Assembly (NCBI GenBank): GCA_963729325.1
Contig: CAVSNS010000033.1
Coordinates: 248,001-312,000 of the forward strand
Direction of reading: 5' to 3'
Source: JABCYV01 sp963729325
GTDB taxonomy: Bacteria; Acidobacteriota; Terriglobia; Terriglobales; Acidobacteriaceae
Length of the DNA stretch: 64,000 nucleotides
Shown here: positions 47,693 to 56,419 of the stretch, piece after piece
Layout: each line of letters starts with the position of its first letter
Numbering within the stretch: the first letter of the stretch is position 1
The notes under the pieces: model-generated
Told to the model about the DNA's origin: nothing
Databases searched by the model: none
The model's input: the letters and a program-made list of their open reading frames with translations, nothing else
Position numbers and translations under genes: made by a program

Positions 47693-48279
47693 TCCGAATC
47701 AACCTGCTGGGAACGTCGAAATCAAAGGGCAAACGCGGCAGCGCTGCTTCCTCCGCGCCGGTCATGGAAGTGGGTGATGTTGGCTCACCAAAAATGAAGG
47801 TGCTGGTGGTGCTGGCTCTGGCAGCTTCACTCAACCTCGTCTACTGGTACCGGTTGGACAAGCAAAAACAGGAGATTGCCTCGCAAATGAAAGTTGCGGA
47901 GCAGAAGAATCGGGAATTGGCCGATGTGAAAGCGCGTTACTTGGAGCGGCAGCGTCAAGCCGAGAGCTACAAGCGCCGCGTCGACGTGATTGATCAGCTC
48001 CGGGCCAATCAGGCCGGCCCGGTGAACCTGCTCAATACCATCGGAACCACGGTCAATGGGACCGAAGCCGTGTGGCTGAACTCGATGAAGGACTTGGGCG
48101 GTAACGTCGATATTGAAGGCATGGCATTGAGCACCGATGCCGTGGCTAACCTGATTGCCAACCTGCAAAAGACGGGATATTTCCGCAATATTGAAATCAA
48201 AGAGACCTTCCAGGACGATACCTTCAAGGAATTGCAGGCCTTCCAATTCACGCTGACCTGCGAGAAGGCGAAGTCCTAA
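47689..48279 (+). CDS. pilN: Type IV pilus inner-membrane protein PilN
   Basis: 196 residues. The short cytosolic tail starts MIRINLLGTSKSKGKR, where the INLL motif binds PilM. One helix (VLVVLALAASLNLVYWYRL) and then a periplasmic coiled coil (KQKQEIASQMKVAEQKNRELADVKARYLER in part) and a ferredoxin-like domain (LLNTIGTTVNGTEAVWLNSM, VANLIANLQKTGYFRNIEIKE). It pairs with PilO to align the machine. The tail is slightly longer and more Ser/Lys-rich before the helix than in Pseudomonas. Overlaps pilM; 12 bp before pilO. Confidence 0.94.
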   Translation: MIRINLLGTSKSKGKRGSAASSAPVMEVGDVGSPKMKVLVVLALAASLNLVYWYRLDKQKQEIASQMKVAEQKNRELADVKARYLERQRQAESYKRRVDVIDQLRANQAGPVNLLNTIGTTVNGTEAVWLNSMKDLGGNVDIEGMALSTDAVANLIANLQKTGYFRNIEIKETFQDDTFKELQAFQFTLTCEKAKS

Positions 48280-48291
48280 GGGCGAAAAATT

Positions 48292-48915
48292 ATGGCGAAC
48301 TTCAACGAAATGTCGGGTCTCAAACAATGGGCAGCCCTGCTAGCAGGGGCGGCACTGATCACCGGCGCTCTGTACTTCACCCTCTTCAAGTCCCAGCGGG
48401 AAGCGAACGCGGTCGCCCAACAGAATCTGGAAACCAAGCGGCGCGAAAACGCGGAACTTGAAGCGTACCGTCCCAAACTGGCTGAAATCGAGCGCCAGTT
48501 GGCCAGCCTCAAGCAGCAACTCGAGATCGAACGCAAGATCGTCCCCGACGAGAAGGAAGTGGACGGCTTCATGAAAATGATGGATGCAGAAGCCATGAAG
48601 GCCGGCATCGAGCTCCGGCGCTATACCGCCAAGCCACTGGCATCGAAGGACTTCTACACGGAATTGCCTTTCGAGATGGAACTGGATGGCCCCTATTACT
48701 CGATGTTGAATTTCTTTGACCGCGTAGGCAAGTTGGAGCGCATCGTGAATGTTTCGGGCTTGCTGGTGGCGAATACCAAGAAGCCCACGGATGCGAAGGC
48801 GAAGCATACCTATCAGTACGCGCCGAATGAGAGCGTTGTAGCCACCTGCACGGCGACCACATTTTTCAGTCATGACATGGCACCGCCTGCAGCAGCCGCG
48901 CCGGTCAAGAGATAG
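48292..48915 (+). CDS. pilO: Type IV pilus inner-membrane protein PilO
   Basis: 207 residues. An N-terminal membrane helix (AALLAGAALITGALYFTLF), a coiled coil (NLETKRRENAELEAYRPKLAEIERQLASLKQQLEIERKIVPDEKEVDGF in pieces) and a ferredoxin-like domain (AGIELRRYTAKPLASKDFYTELPFEMELDGPYYSMLNFFDRVGKLERIVNV in pieces: DFYTELPFEMELDGPYYSM, FFDRVGKLERIVNVSGL). This is the normal PilO layout and it heterodimerises with PilN. The tail is Ala/Pro-rich. Intact; followed after eight bases by pilP. Confidence 0.94.
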   Translation: MANFNEMSGLKQWAALLAGAALITGALYFTLFKSQREANAVAQQNLETKRRENAELEAYRPKLAEIERQLASLKQQLEIERKIVPDEKEVDGFMKMMDAEAMKAGIELRRYTAKPLASKDFYTELPFEMELDGPYYSMLNFFDRVGKLERIVNVSGLLVANTKKPTDAKAKHTYQYAPNESVVATCTATTFFSHDMAPPAAAAPVKR

Positions 48916-48923
48916 AGGAGCTT

Positions 48924-49634
48924 ATGAAGCTGACGACTGGAATTCTGGTATTAGGAATGGCGGCGGGAACTGCCTGGGGGCAGAACCCAGACGTCATCGA
49001 AAACACGAAGAACACGGTCAACAACGTCGAGCAGAAAAAGGCGATGGATGAGAACGCCGCCATGGCAACCACGCCGGCCGCTAAACCGGCCGCGCCTGCC
49101 GGCGGCACGGCCCAGAGCTCGAGCAAGCCCAAAGCCGCGCCGGTTGTACACGTGGCCGCCCAGCCCAAGGTAGTCGCGAAGCCCACTGCAGGCCAAGCCA
49201 AAACCAAAGTCGGGGCCGTAAAGAAGACGTCACAACCGCAGCAGAAGATCGCAGTCGCGGACCAGAAGAAACCTGCCGACCCAAAAAAGGAAGACACCAA
49301 GAAGATCAACTTGACCGGACAGCGGGATCCATTCGTCAGTCCGGTGGTGAATCGCAGCATGTTGGGCTCGGGCTGTAACACCGGGGGCAAGCGCTGCCTG
49401 GCGATTGACCAGATTAACCTCAAGGGGGTGGTCAAGTCGGATACGGGCATGATCGCCGTCGTGGTCAATGCCCTGGATAAGGCATATTTCCTGCATGAGA
49501 ACGACCCCGTCTTTAACGGATACGTCGTGAAGATCACAGGTGACTCGATCATTTTTAAAGAGACGTTTCAGGACAAGCTGGGCAAGTCATTTACGAAGGA
49601 AGTGACCAAGAAGATTACGACGCCGGCAGTTTAG
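48924..49634 (+). CDS. pilP: Type IV pilus pilotin-like lipoprotein/periplasmic protein PilP
   Basis: 236 residues. Signal peptide (TGILVLGMAAGTAWGQ) without a canonical lipobox, so it may be periplasmic and not lipidated. A long Ala/Lys/Pro/Gln-rich linker spans about residues 40-120, much of it K-x-A/P repeats. The PilP beta-domain follows: TGQRDPFVSPVV, LAIDQINLKGVVKSDTGMIAVV, VFNGYVVKITGDSIIFKETFQD. It bridges PilNO to the PilQ secretin. A Cys pair (GCNTGGKRC) lies between. Longer linker than in the Pseudomonas protein. Confidence 0.88.
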   Translation: MKLTTGILVLGMAAGTAWGQNPDVIENTKNTVNNVEQKKAMDENAAMATTPAAKPAAPAGGTAQSSSKPKAAPVVHVAAQPKVVAKPTAGQAKTKVGAVKKTSQPQQKIAVADQKKPADPKKEDTKKINLTGQRDPFVSPVVNRSMLGSGCNTGGKRCLAIDQINLKGVVKSDTGMIAVVVNALDKAYFLHENDPVFNGYVVKITGDSIIFKETFQDKLGKSFTKEVTKKITTPAV

Positions 49635-49729
49635 GCGGCAGCAAGCAGATTGGTCAATCCGATCTGGCAAAAGAATTCTGAAAGAAAGATCACGGGGCGA
49701 GCCGAAGCGCAACCGTGGGGAGAAGGGAA

Positions 49730-51836
49730 ATGCGAAAGCAACTGCTGAGTGTTTTTCTACCGCTGCTGATTCTAGTAATGATTGCAGCCGCGGCTGAGAC
49801 GCCGAGCACGGGCACCGAGACAACCAAGAGCTCCGCACTGCAGAGAGTGAACGTGGTCCGCGGAGTTGACGGGATCAGCGTGGAGATCACGTCTCGCGGG
49901 CAAGTGACGCCACAAGCTGAGCACACTGGACCGTCCCGCCCGTTTGGTGGTCGACCTGCCCAACACCGTGGCGGCCACTTCCCGAAGCCAGATCAATGTG
50001 GACAGCAACGGCGTGAAGGACGTGCGCGTTGGCATGAACGGCCGTAAGCCTCCCACCACGCGGCTGGTGATTGATCTGGAACACAAATGCCGGTACGAAC
50101 TGGTGCCAGGCGTGGGCAACACACTGGTTCTGAAATTGCACTCCGGCGCTAATGTTGCCAAGGCAAGCCCGAAGCCCACGATTCCAGCCGTCCATAACAC
50201 GACAACGGCTGAGGTTGTGACGCCGAAGACTGCTACGAAGGAAGTCGCAGCAGTCCCCGCCAACCAGGCGACTCTGGTCATGGCATCAGAAAAGAAGCCG
50301 GCCCCTTCTTCTGCTACTGATTTTGTGTTTGTTGAACCTTCCTATCAAGCGAAGGACGCATCGACGATCGAAGCTGCTAAGCAAGCCGTAATCGAGCCTT
50401 CGGCTCGGGCACAAGCCGCTGCCGAGAGATTCTCCGAGAAACCAGATGGTAACTTGCTACCCCAGCCGAGTGCGGCCATGCAGGCCCAGGCCAGCAACGC
50501 GGCCCCGCAACCCGCCGTCAACATGGCTGCCGAGCAGAAGGCGCAGGCCCAGCAGCAGCCCGCCGCAACCGGCCCCAAATACACGGGTGAGCCGATTTCG
50601 GTCAACCTCAAGGACGTAGATCTCAAGGACTTCTTTCGTCTGATCCACGAGATCAGCGGATTAAATGTGGTGCTCGATCCCAACGTCAAAGGCACGCTAA
50701 CCATCGTTCTGGATGACGTGCCATGGGACCAGGCCCTCGATATCGTCTTAAAGAACAACGACCTGGGACGGCAGCTCGAAGGCAATGTGCTGCGCGTCGC
50801 CACCGTAGACACCATGCGAAAGGAAGCTGAGGGAAGGCGCGCCGAGCAAGAAGCCGAGGCTATGGCCGTGGAAAAGCAGACGGTCACCCGTTTCCTGAGC
50901 TATGCGCATTCCAAAGATGTGGTGCCGACGGTCAAGAAGTTTCTCACCCAGCGCGGAGATGTGATCGCCGATGACCGAACCAACGCTCTCATCATTTCCG
51001 ACATTCCGATCGTGATGCCAGGGATCGACCGCTTGTTAACGCAACTGGACCGCAAGACCCAGGAAGTGGAAATCGAAGCGCGCGTCGTGGCTGCAACCCG
51101 CAGCTTCGCGCGCGATCTGGGCACTCAGCTAGGTTTCGGCTGGGGCAATGGGCACACTGCTGCGGGCGGTGCTGGCAGCGTGGGAACCTCGCCTCTGTTT
51201 ACCAATGGCCTGACCCCGGGCTATATAACCATCGGTAGCGGGGCCACAAATCAACAGATTCCGCTGTTCTCGAATCTGGGAGTCGCTGCGCCCACTAGCG
51301 GTCTGAGCTTCATCAATGCCAGCAACAACGTGCGCATTGACGCCATTCTGACCGCGGCCGAGTCGCGTGGACTGCTCAAGATTCTGTCCCGTCCGCGTGT
51401 CGTAACCCAGAACAACATTCAGGCGCTGGTTCGCCAGGGCGTCAGGGTTCCGATCGTGACCCAGGCGCAGTTGGGCGGTCCGCCCACTGTGACCTATGTC
51501 GACGCTTTCTTGCGGCTGACCGTGATACCGCAGATTACGTCGGAGAACACAATCTTTCTGAACGTGGATGTGGAGAACACGACCCCAGACTTTGGCCGCA
51601 CCGTTCAAGGCAACCCCACTCTAATCACCCAACAGGCAACCACCCAGGTGTTGGTCACGGACGGCGGTACAGTCGTAATCGGCGGCGTGATCCAGACCCA
51701 GAATTCAGTCAATATTGCTCAGGTGCCGTTGCTGGGCAATATCCCATACCTGGGAAATCTGTTCAAGCACCAGACCGTCAGCACATCAAACCAGGAGCTG
51801 ATCTTCTTCATTACGCCACGCATCATTCAGACCTAG
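49730..51836 (+). CDS. pilQ: Type IV pilus secretin PilQ, one frame break near the N-terminus
   Basis: PilQ is the outer-membrane pore for the pilus. ATG 49730 starts a signal peptide (QLLSVFLPLLILVMIAAAAE). The AMIN domain begins SALQRVNVVRGVDGISVEITS. One surplus A near 49920 then shifts to LSTLDRPARLVVDLPNTVAATSR and the rest to 51836. Then a Ala/Gln-rich linker, the secretin/TonB short N-terminal domain (YTGEPISVNLKDVDLKDFFRLIHEISGLNVVLDPNV in pieces), an N1 domain (FLSYAHSKDVVPTVKKFL), and the secretin domain with VPIVTQAQLGGPPTVTYVDA, TQVLVTDGGTVVIGGVIQTQ and VPLLGNIPYLGNLFKHQ. About 700 residues when repaired. The secretin domain is intact. Confidence 0.93.
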
Positions 51837-51872
51837 GGCTGACCCTCCAGGAGCAAGTTAGCAGTAAGACAG

Positions 51873-51918
51873 CCGCCGGATACCTGAAGAACCTGTCAGG
51901 ACCGGCGGTTTGGTTTTT
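51873..51918 (+). terminator. Rho-independent terminator after pilQ
   Basis: Outer stem CCGCCGG (51873-51879) with CCGGCGG (51902-51908), an inner stem CCTGA/TCAGG nested in the loop, and a T-rich tail TTTGGTTTTT. It is 37 bp after the pilQ stop and ends the HTH-pilMNOPQ operon. Confidence 0.8.
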
Positions 51919-51982
51919 GACCAATGCTCACGCGAATCATAGTCAAAAGCATCGAGGGAGCAGCCTGCTACACTCGGCCTGA

Positions 51983-53080
51983 ATGGATCATGTAGGACGC
52001 CAGCAACGTCTTCAGGAAGGCCTATCTGGCCAGCGGTTGGATCTTCTGTTGATCACGCATCTACCTAACATCCGCTATCTCTGCGGATTTTCGGGCAGCG
52101 CCGCCGTACTTCTCCTCACTGAATCTCAGTGCGTGTTTTTGACCGATGGACGATACACCGCGCAAGCCCACGCCGAAGTGCAGGGAGCACGGATAGTCAT
52201 TGGCCGCAAAAGCCCCCTCGCGGCGGCTGCGGAGTGGTTAAGGTCAAATCGAAGGAGCCTCGGCCGCAAGGCACAGTTCAGGACGGGGATCGAGGGAGAG
52301 CACTTAACTGTTGCTCATCGCCGACAGTTGGCTGAGATGTTGCCGTCTAAATTCAGACTGCAGGAAGCACCACCTCTCGTCGAACAGGCCCGCATGGTGA
52401 AGGACGCCGACGAAATTAATCTAATTCGCGCCGCGGTCGTCTTGGGAGCGAGTTTGTTTGACGTCGCGCTAGAAGTGATCCGCCCTGGTGTTCGAGAAAC
52501 CGACGTGGCCGCTGAAATGGAGTACGCGGCGCGAAAGGCTGGCGCTTCGGAGATGTCATTCCAGACGATCATCGCTTCCGGTGAGCGTTCTGCTTTGCCC
52601 CATGGCCGGGCCTCAGAAGCTGCTATTCCGGCTCGCGGATTCGTGGTCTGCGACTTCGGTGTTATACTCGCAGGTTATTGTTCGGACATGACCCGCACTG
52701 TGCACGTGGGCCGTCCTACGCGCGAAGCCCGGCATGTTTATCACTCGGTGCGGGATGCGCAACAGGCGGCGGTCGCAGTCGTCAGGCCCGGCGTGAGTGC
52801 AGGCGAAGTTGATCAGGCGGCACGCAAATTATTGCAAGAACAAGGTTTAAGCAAGTATTTTACGCACTCAACCGGGCACGGCGTTGGCCTGGAAATTCAC
52901 GAAGCGCCGCGCTTGGCCGCGCAGCAGTCCGAGTTGCTTCGGCCCGGAATGGTTATAACGATCGAACCTGGCGTCTACATCCCAAAGAAGTGGGGCGTTC
53001 GGATCGAAGATATGGTTGTGGTCACCGAAGCAGGGTGCGAAGTCTTAACGCCTTCCAGCAAAGAACTGATTGTGGTTTGA
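51983..53080 (+). CDS. M24 Xaa-Pro dipeptidase/aminopeptidase
   Basis: 365 residues. The N-terminal creatinase-like domain (IRYLCGFSGSAAVLLLTESQCVFLTDGRYTAQA in pieces: RYLCGFSGSAAVLL, FLTDGRYTAQA) precedes the pita-bread M24 fold. Metal ligands: CDFGVIL and GYCSDMTRT (two Asp), HSTGHGVGLEIHE (His), TIEPGVYIP (Glu) and VRIEDMVVV (Glu), all present. It removes N-terminal residues before proline or splits Xaa-Pro dipeptides. In many bacteria a gene of this type sits before efp-accB-accC; here efp is missing and accB follows after 91 bp. Intact. Confidence 0.95.
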   Translation: MDHVGRQQRLQEGLSGQRLDLLLITHLPNIRYLCGFSGSAAVLLLTESQCVFLTDGRYTAQAHAEVQGARIVIGRKSPLAAAAEWLRSNRRSLGRKAQFRTGIEGEHLTVAHRRQLAEMLPSKFRLQEAPPLVEQARMVKDADEINLIRAAVVLGASLFDVALEVIRPGVRETDVAAEMEYAARKAGASEMSFQTIIASGERSALPHGRASEAAIPARGFVVCDFGVILAGYCSDMTRTVHVGRPTREARHVYHSVRDAQQAAVAVVRPGVSAGEVDQAARKLLQEQGLSKYFTHSTGHGVGLEIHEAPRLAAQQSELLRPGMVITIEPGVYIPKKWGVRIEDMVVVTEAGCEVLTPSSKELIVV

Positions 53081-53171
53081 GGTTTTCCTGACCGGGCATG
53101 GAAAATGACGCCTGGCAGTTTGCCGTGCCTTCCAGGTCGGCGCGAGAAGCAGAAACCGGTCCTCCCGCACG

Positions 53172-53672
53172 ATGAACCAAAAAGAACTGAAGGAACTCAT
53201 CGAGTTCTTAATTGAGAAGGACATCGCGGAGTTCGAACTGGAACGCGGTGACGTGAAGGTGCGCATTAAGCGCGCCGCGGAACCGTCCGGCCCGGGGCAC
53301 GACACCCGCTTTATTGCGGTGCATGCCGCGCCTCCTCCAACTCCGGAGCTCGGTGCTGTTCCGGCCGTGACCAGCCCATCCCCAACGCCTGCGGTTTCGA
53401 AAGAAGGTGTACCAGCCTCCGAGGAAGGCTTGCACATGGTGCGTTCGCCCATCGTGGGGACGTACTATGAATCGCCATCGCCAGGATCGCCACCTTTTGT
53501 GAAGCCAGGAGATACGGTGGAAGTCGGACAGGTGCTGTGCATTGTCGAAGCCATGAAGTTGATGAATGAGATCGAGTCCGACGTGGCCGGTGAACTTGTG
53601 AAAAAACTCGTTACCAATGGCCAGCCCATTGAGTATGGGCAGGAGCTGTTTGCCATCAGGCCGAAGAAGTAA
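53172..53672 (+). CDS. accB: Biotin carboxyl carrier protein of acetyl-CoA carboxylase
   Basis: 166 residues. N-terminal helix (ELKELIEFLIEKDIAEFELERGDVKVRIKR in pieces), a Pro/Ala-rich linker (about residues 50-90), then the biotinyl domain VRSPIVGTYYESPSPGSPPFVKPGDTV and the biotin-lysine motif VEAMKLMNEIESD, ending VTNGQPIEYGQELFAI. The thumb residues typical of AccB are present. It carries CO2 between AccC and the carboxyltransferase in fatty-acid synthesis. Intact; a hairpin with T-tract follows, before accC. Confidence 0.97.
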   Translation: MNQKELKELIEFLIEKDIAEFELERGDVKVRIKRAAEPSGPGHDTRFIAVHAAPPPTPELGAVPAVTSPSPTPAVSKEGVPASEEGLHMVRSPIVGTYYESPSPGSPPFVKPGDTVEVGQVLCIVEAMKLMNEIESDVAGELVKKLVTNGQPIEYGQELFAIRPKK

Positions 53673-53688
53673 AGAACTGGGAAAGCTT

Positions 53689-53712
53689 AAGGCGCGTTGA
53701 CGCGCCTTTTTG
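53689..53712 (+). terminator. Terminator-like hairpin between accB and accC
   Basis: AAGGCGCG, loop TTGA, CGCGCCTT then TTT: a perfect 8-bp GC-rich stem whose own T-run makes five Ts, 17 bp after the accB stop and 31 bp before the accC start. By shape it is a standard intrinsic terminator, placed inside what is normally one operon. It may be an attenuator that keeps AccC below AccB, or accC may have its own promoter. Confidence 0.8.
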
Positions 53713-53742
53713 TGTCTGGGGAGCTGTGCTTAGTAGCAGTCG

Positions 53743-55110
53743 ATGTTCAAAAAAATCCTAATCGCCAACCGCGGCGAGATTGCCCTGAGAGTGATCTGCG
53801 CCTGCAAAGAACTGGGGATCCGCACCGTGGCCATTTACAGCGAAGCGGACCGCAATTCGCTGCCCGTCCGCTTTGCCGATGAAGCCATCTGCATTGGCCC
53901 GCCCCAACTGGCGCTGAGCTATCTCAATATCCCTGCCGTCATCAGCGCGGCAGAAATCGCCAACGTAGACGCCATTCACCCGGGTTATGGATTGCTGGCA
54001 GAGAACGCCAACTTCGCCGAAGTTTCCGAGGCCTGCAATATCAAGTTTATCGGGCCACCGCCGGAAATTACCCGGCTCATGGGCGAAAAAGAGAAGGCAC
54101 GAGCGGCGATGAAGAAGGCGGGCGTACCCATCCTGCCGGGTTCCGAAGGAATTCTCGCCAACGACGGCGAAGCGCTGGAGTGGGCACGCCAGGTCGGTTT
54201 CCCGGTGATCATCAAGGCGTCGGCCGGGGGCGGCGGCCGCGGCATGCGCATTGTGCGCAGTGAAGAAGAGCTCCCCAGCCTGTTCACTGCGGCGCAATCG
54301 GAGGCCGCTGCTGCCTTCGGCAATGGCGATCTCTACATGGAGAAGTTCATCGAGCGTCCACGGCATATCGAGTTTCAGATCCTCGCCGACCAATACGGCA
54401 ACGTGGTAAGCCTGGGCGAGCGCGAATGTTCCATCCAGCGACGTCATCAGAAGCTGCTGGAGGAATCTCCTTCCACAGAAGTGACGCCGGAACTCCGCGC
54501 CCAGATTGGTCAGGTCCTGTGCCAAACCCTCTCCGGAATCGGTTACGTCAACGCCGGCACGGTGGAGTTCCTCATGGACGAAGACCGGCGGATGCATTTC
54601 ATCGAGATGAATACGCGCATCCAGGTGGAGCACCCGGTCACGGAGATGGTCACCGACGTGGATTTGGTGAAGAGCCAGATTCTGCTGGCCGCTGGCGAAC
54701 GCCTCGAGAACGTTCTGCATGGCCCCATCGTGCATCGCGGACACGCCATCGAATGCCGCATCAACGCTGAGCATCCGGAGAAGTTCACGCCGTCGGCGGG
54801 CAAGATCACGTCTTTTCATCCTCCGGGCGGAACCGGGGTGCGTATCGACACCGCCGCCTATGCGGAAGGAATCATCCCGCCTTACTATGATTCGCTGATT
54901 GCCAAGCTCATCGTGCGCGGCAAGGACCGGGGAGAAGCGGTTTCCCGCATGGCCCGCGCCTTGGAGATGTTCATTGTGGAAGGCGTGTACACGACGATCC
55001 CACTGCACCGAAAGATTCTTGCCGATCCTGATTTCCGCGCCGGGAGAATAGATACGACATTTATTGAGCGATTCCTGTCCAAGCAGGGGAACAAGAAACC
55101 AGCCGCGTAG
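53743..55110 (+). CDS. accC: Acetyl-CoA carboxylase biotin carboxylase subunit
   Basis: 455 residues. MFKKILIANRGEIALRVICACKELG (in part), ATP-grasp glycine-rich loop ASAGGGGRGMRIV, ERPRHIEFQILADQYGNVVSLGERECSIQRRHQKLLEE in pieces (HIEFQILADQYGN, ERECSIQRRHQKLLEE), and the active-site EMNTRIQVEHPVTEMVTDVDL. C-terminal GHAIECRINAE and SYYDSLIAKLIV-like PYYDSLIAKLIV. It carboxylates biotin on AccB using ATP and bicarbonate. All key residues are seen. Intact; separated from accB by a hairpin. Confidence 0.97.
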   Translation: MFKKILIANRGEIALRVICACKELGIRTVAIYSEADRNSLPVRFADEAICIGPPQLALSYLNIPAVISAAEIANVDAIHPGYGLLAENANFAEVSEACNIKFIGPPPEITRLMGEKEKARAAMKKAGVPILPGSEGILANDGEALEWARQVGFPVIIKASAGGGGRGMRIVRSEEELPSLFTAAQSEAAAAFGNGDLYMEKFIERPRHIEFQILADQYGNVVSLGERECSIQRRHQKLLEESPSTEVTPELRAQIGQVLCQTLSGIGYVNAGTVEFLMDEDRRMHFIEMNTRIQVEHPVTEMVTDVDLVKSQILLAAGERLENVLHGPIVHRGHAIECRINAEHPEKFTPSAGKITSFHPPGGTGVRIDTAAYAEGIIPPYYDSLIAKLIVRGKDRGEAVSRMARALEMFIVEGVYTTIPLHRKILADPDFRAGRIDTTFIERFLSKQGNKKPAA

Positions 55111-55276
55111 GGTTACCTCGCCGAAATCCCTCGCCAAACTTGCCCGCCACCGGCCGAAACGTGTGGTGAGTGCTAACGCCTTGTTAACGCCATTTGGGAC
55201 TAACCTCAGCGTAGAATTAACGATTGCTTTGGGAGATTCTCTGGATCGGATTGGCTGCGTTAGAAAGGGTAAAACA

Positions 55277-56194
55277 ATAGCAAACCTCATACTGGTTACC
55301 GGTGCCGCAGGCCGCGTCGGCGGGACAGGGCGTACCGTCACCGAACTGCTGTTAGAGCAAGGCAAAGCGGTGCGGGCGATGGTGCGAACTGAGGATGAGC
55401 GCTCGCAAGCATTGCGCGACATGGGTGCGGAGGTCGTGGTCGGCAATCTGCTCGATCTCGATTCGATGCATAGGGTGATTGCCGGCTGCGAGACGATGTA
55501 CTTCGGCATGTCGGTTTCGGATGCCTACCTGGCCGCGACGGTCAATGCGGCGGCGGTGGCGAAGCATCACGGCGTGAAGGCGTTCATCAATATGTCGCAG
55601 ATGACGGTCTCTCAGATGAGCATTACCGAAACTACTCCGAGTCCGCAGCACAAGCTGCACTGGCTCGCCGAGCAGGCGCTGAACTGGTCCGGTCTGCCGG
55701 TTGTGCACGTGCGGCCGACAGTGTTTCTCGAAGGCTTCTTCCTGACTTTGACTCCGGATTCAGTCCGGGAATCCGATCAGATCAGGCTACCGTTCGGGGA
55801 GGGCAAGACTTCGCCGGTGGCAGTGGAAGACGTCGCACGTGCGATTGCCGTGCTGCTCGCCAATCCGCAGCCGCACATCGGCAAGATCTATCACCTGACC
55901 GGTCCGCAGTCCGAGAACATGCATTTCTTTGCACAGGAGTATTCGAAGGCGCTGGGCCGCACAATCACCTTTCAGGACATTCCCGTCGAGCCGTGGCGGG
56001 ACGAGCTGCTCAAGCGGGGCTTGCCGGTTCACCTGGTGAACCACCTGGCGGCGTTGGGCGATCTGCATCGCGCGGGGCGCTTCGACCGGATGTCGGACGA
56101 CGTGCGCACACTGACGGGGCAAGGGCCGCTGAGTGTGCAAGATTTCGTCCGAAAGAATGCGGCGGCATTTACCGCATCGGCAAAAGCGGCCTGA
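55277..56194 (+). CDS. NmrA-like NAD(P)-binding protein
   Basis: An atypical short-chain dehydrogenase of the NmrA/SDR_a5-like group. NLILVTGAAGRVGGTGRTVTELLLEQG is the Rossmann start (in part LVTGAAGRVGG), then AVRAMVRTEDERSQAL, INMSQMTVSQMS, HWLAEQALNWSGLPVVHVRPTVFLEGFF in pieces and FGEGKTSPVAVEDVARAIAVLL. No active YxxxK, so it may be a sensor and not an enzyme. The start is awkward: the family begins about here, AAAGGG sits eight bases upstream, but the codon is ATA. TTG at 55229 is the next conventional choice. About 305 residues. The longer frame from 55064 overlaps accC. Confidence 0.8.
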   Translation: MANLILVTGAAGRVGGTGRTVTELLLEQGKAVRAMVRTEDERSQALRDMGAEVVVGNLLDLDSMHRVIAGCETMYFGMSVSDAYLAATVNAAAVAKHHGVKAFINMSQMTVSQMSITETTPSPQHKLHWLAEQALNWSGLPVVHVRPTVFLEGFFLTLTPDSVRESDQIRLPFGEGKTSPVAVEDVARAIAVLLANPQPHIGKIYHLTGPQSENMHFFAQEYSKALGRTITFQDIPVEPWRDELLKRGLPVHLVNHLAALGDLHRAGRFDRMSDDVRTLTGQGPLSVQDFVRKNAAAFTASAKAA

Positions 56195-56419
56195 AATGGC
56201 TGTGCATTCGAGTGGATTGACGTAACATCGCCGTTACACTCAGAACCCTCAATGAGTGCCAACGCCTGTTCACGTCAGTCAGATAGTCGCTGCTGCCTAC
56301 AACGAAGACCTCCAAAGCCTGACATTACAGAGGTAATTAGCGCGACTCGATTCTTGCGCCTACGATAGGCGTGGCAAATCGCGGCTGCGGGTCAGGACAG
56401 CAGCCATCATGGAGCATTT

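Noticed and set aside
53758..55509. A 583-residue open frame antisense to accC
   Set aside because: It is a mirror of the strongly conserved accC on the plus strand, with no family features; high-GC codon bias opens such shadow frames.
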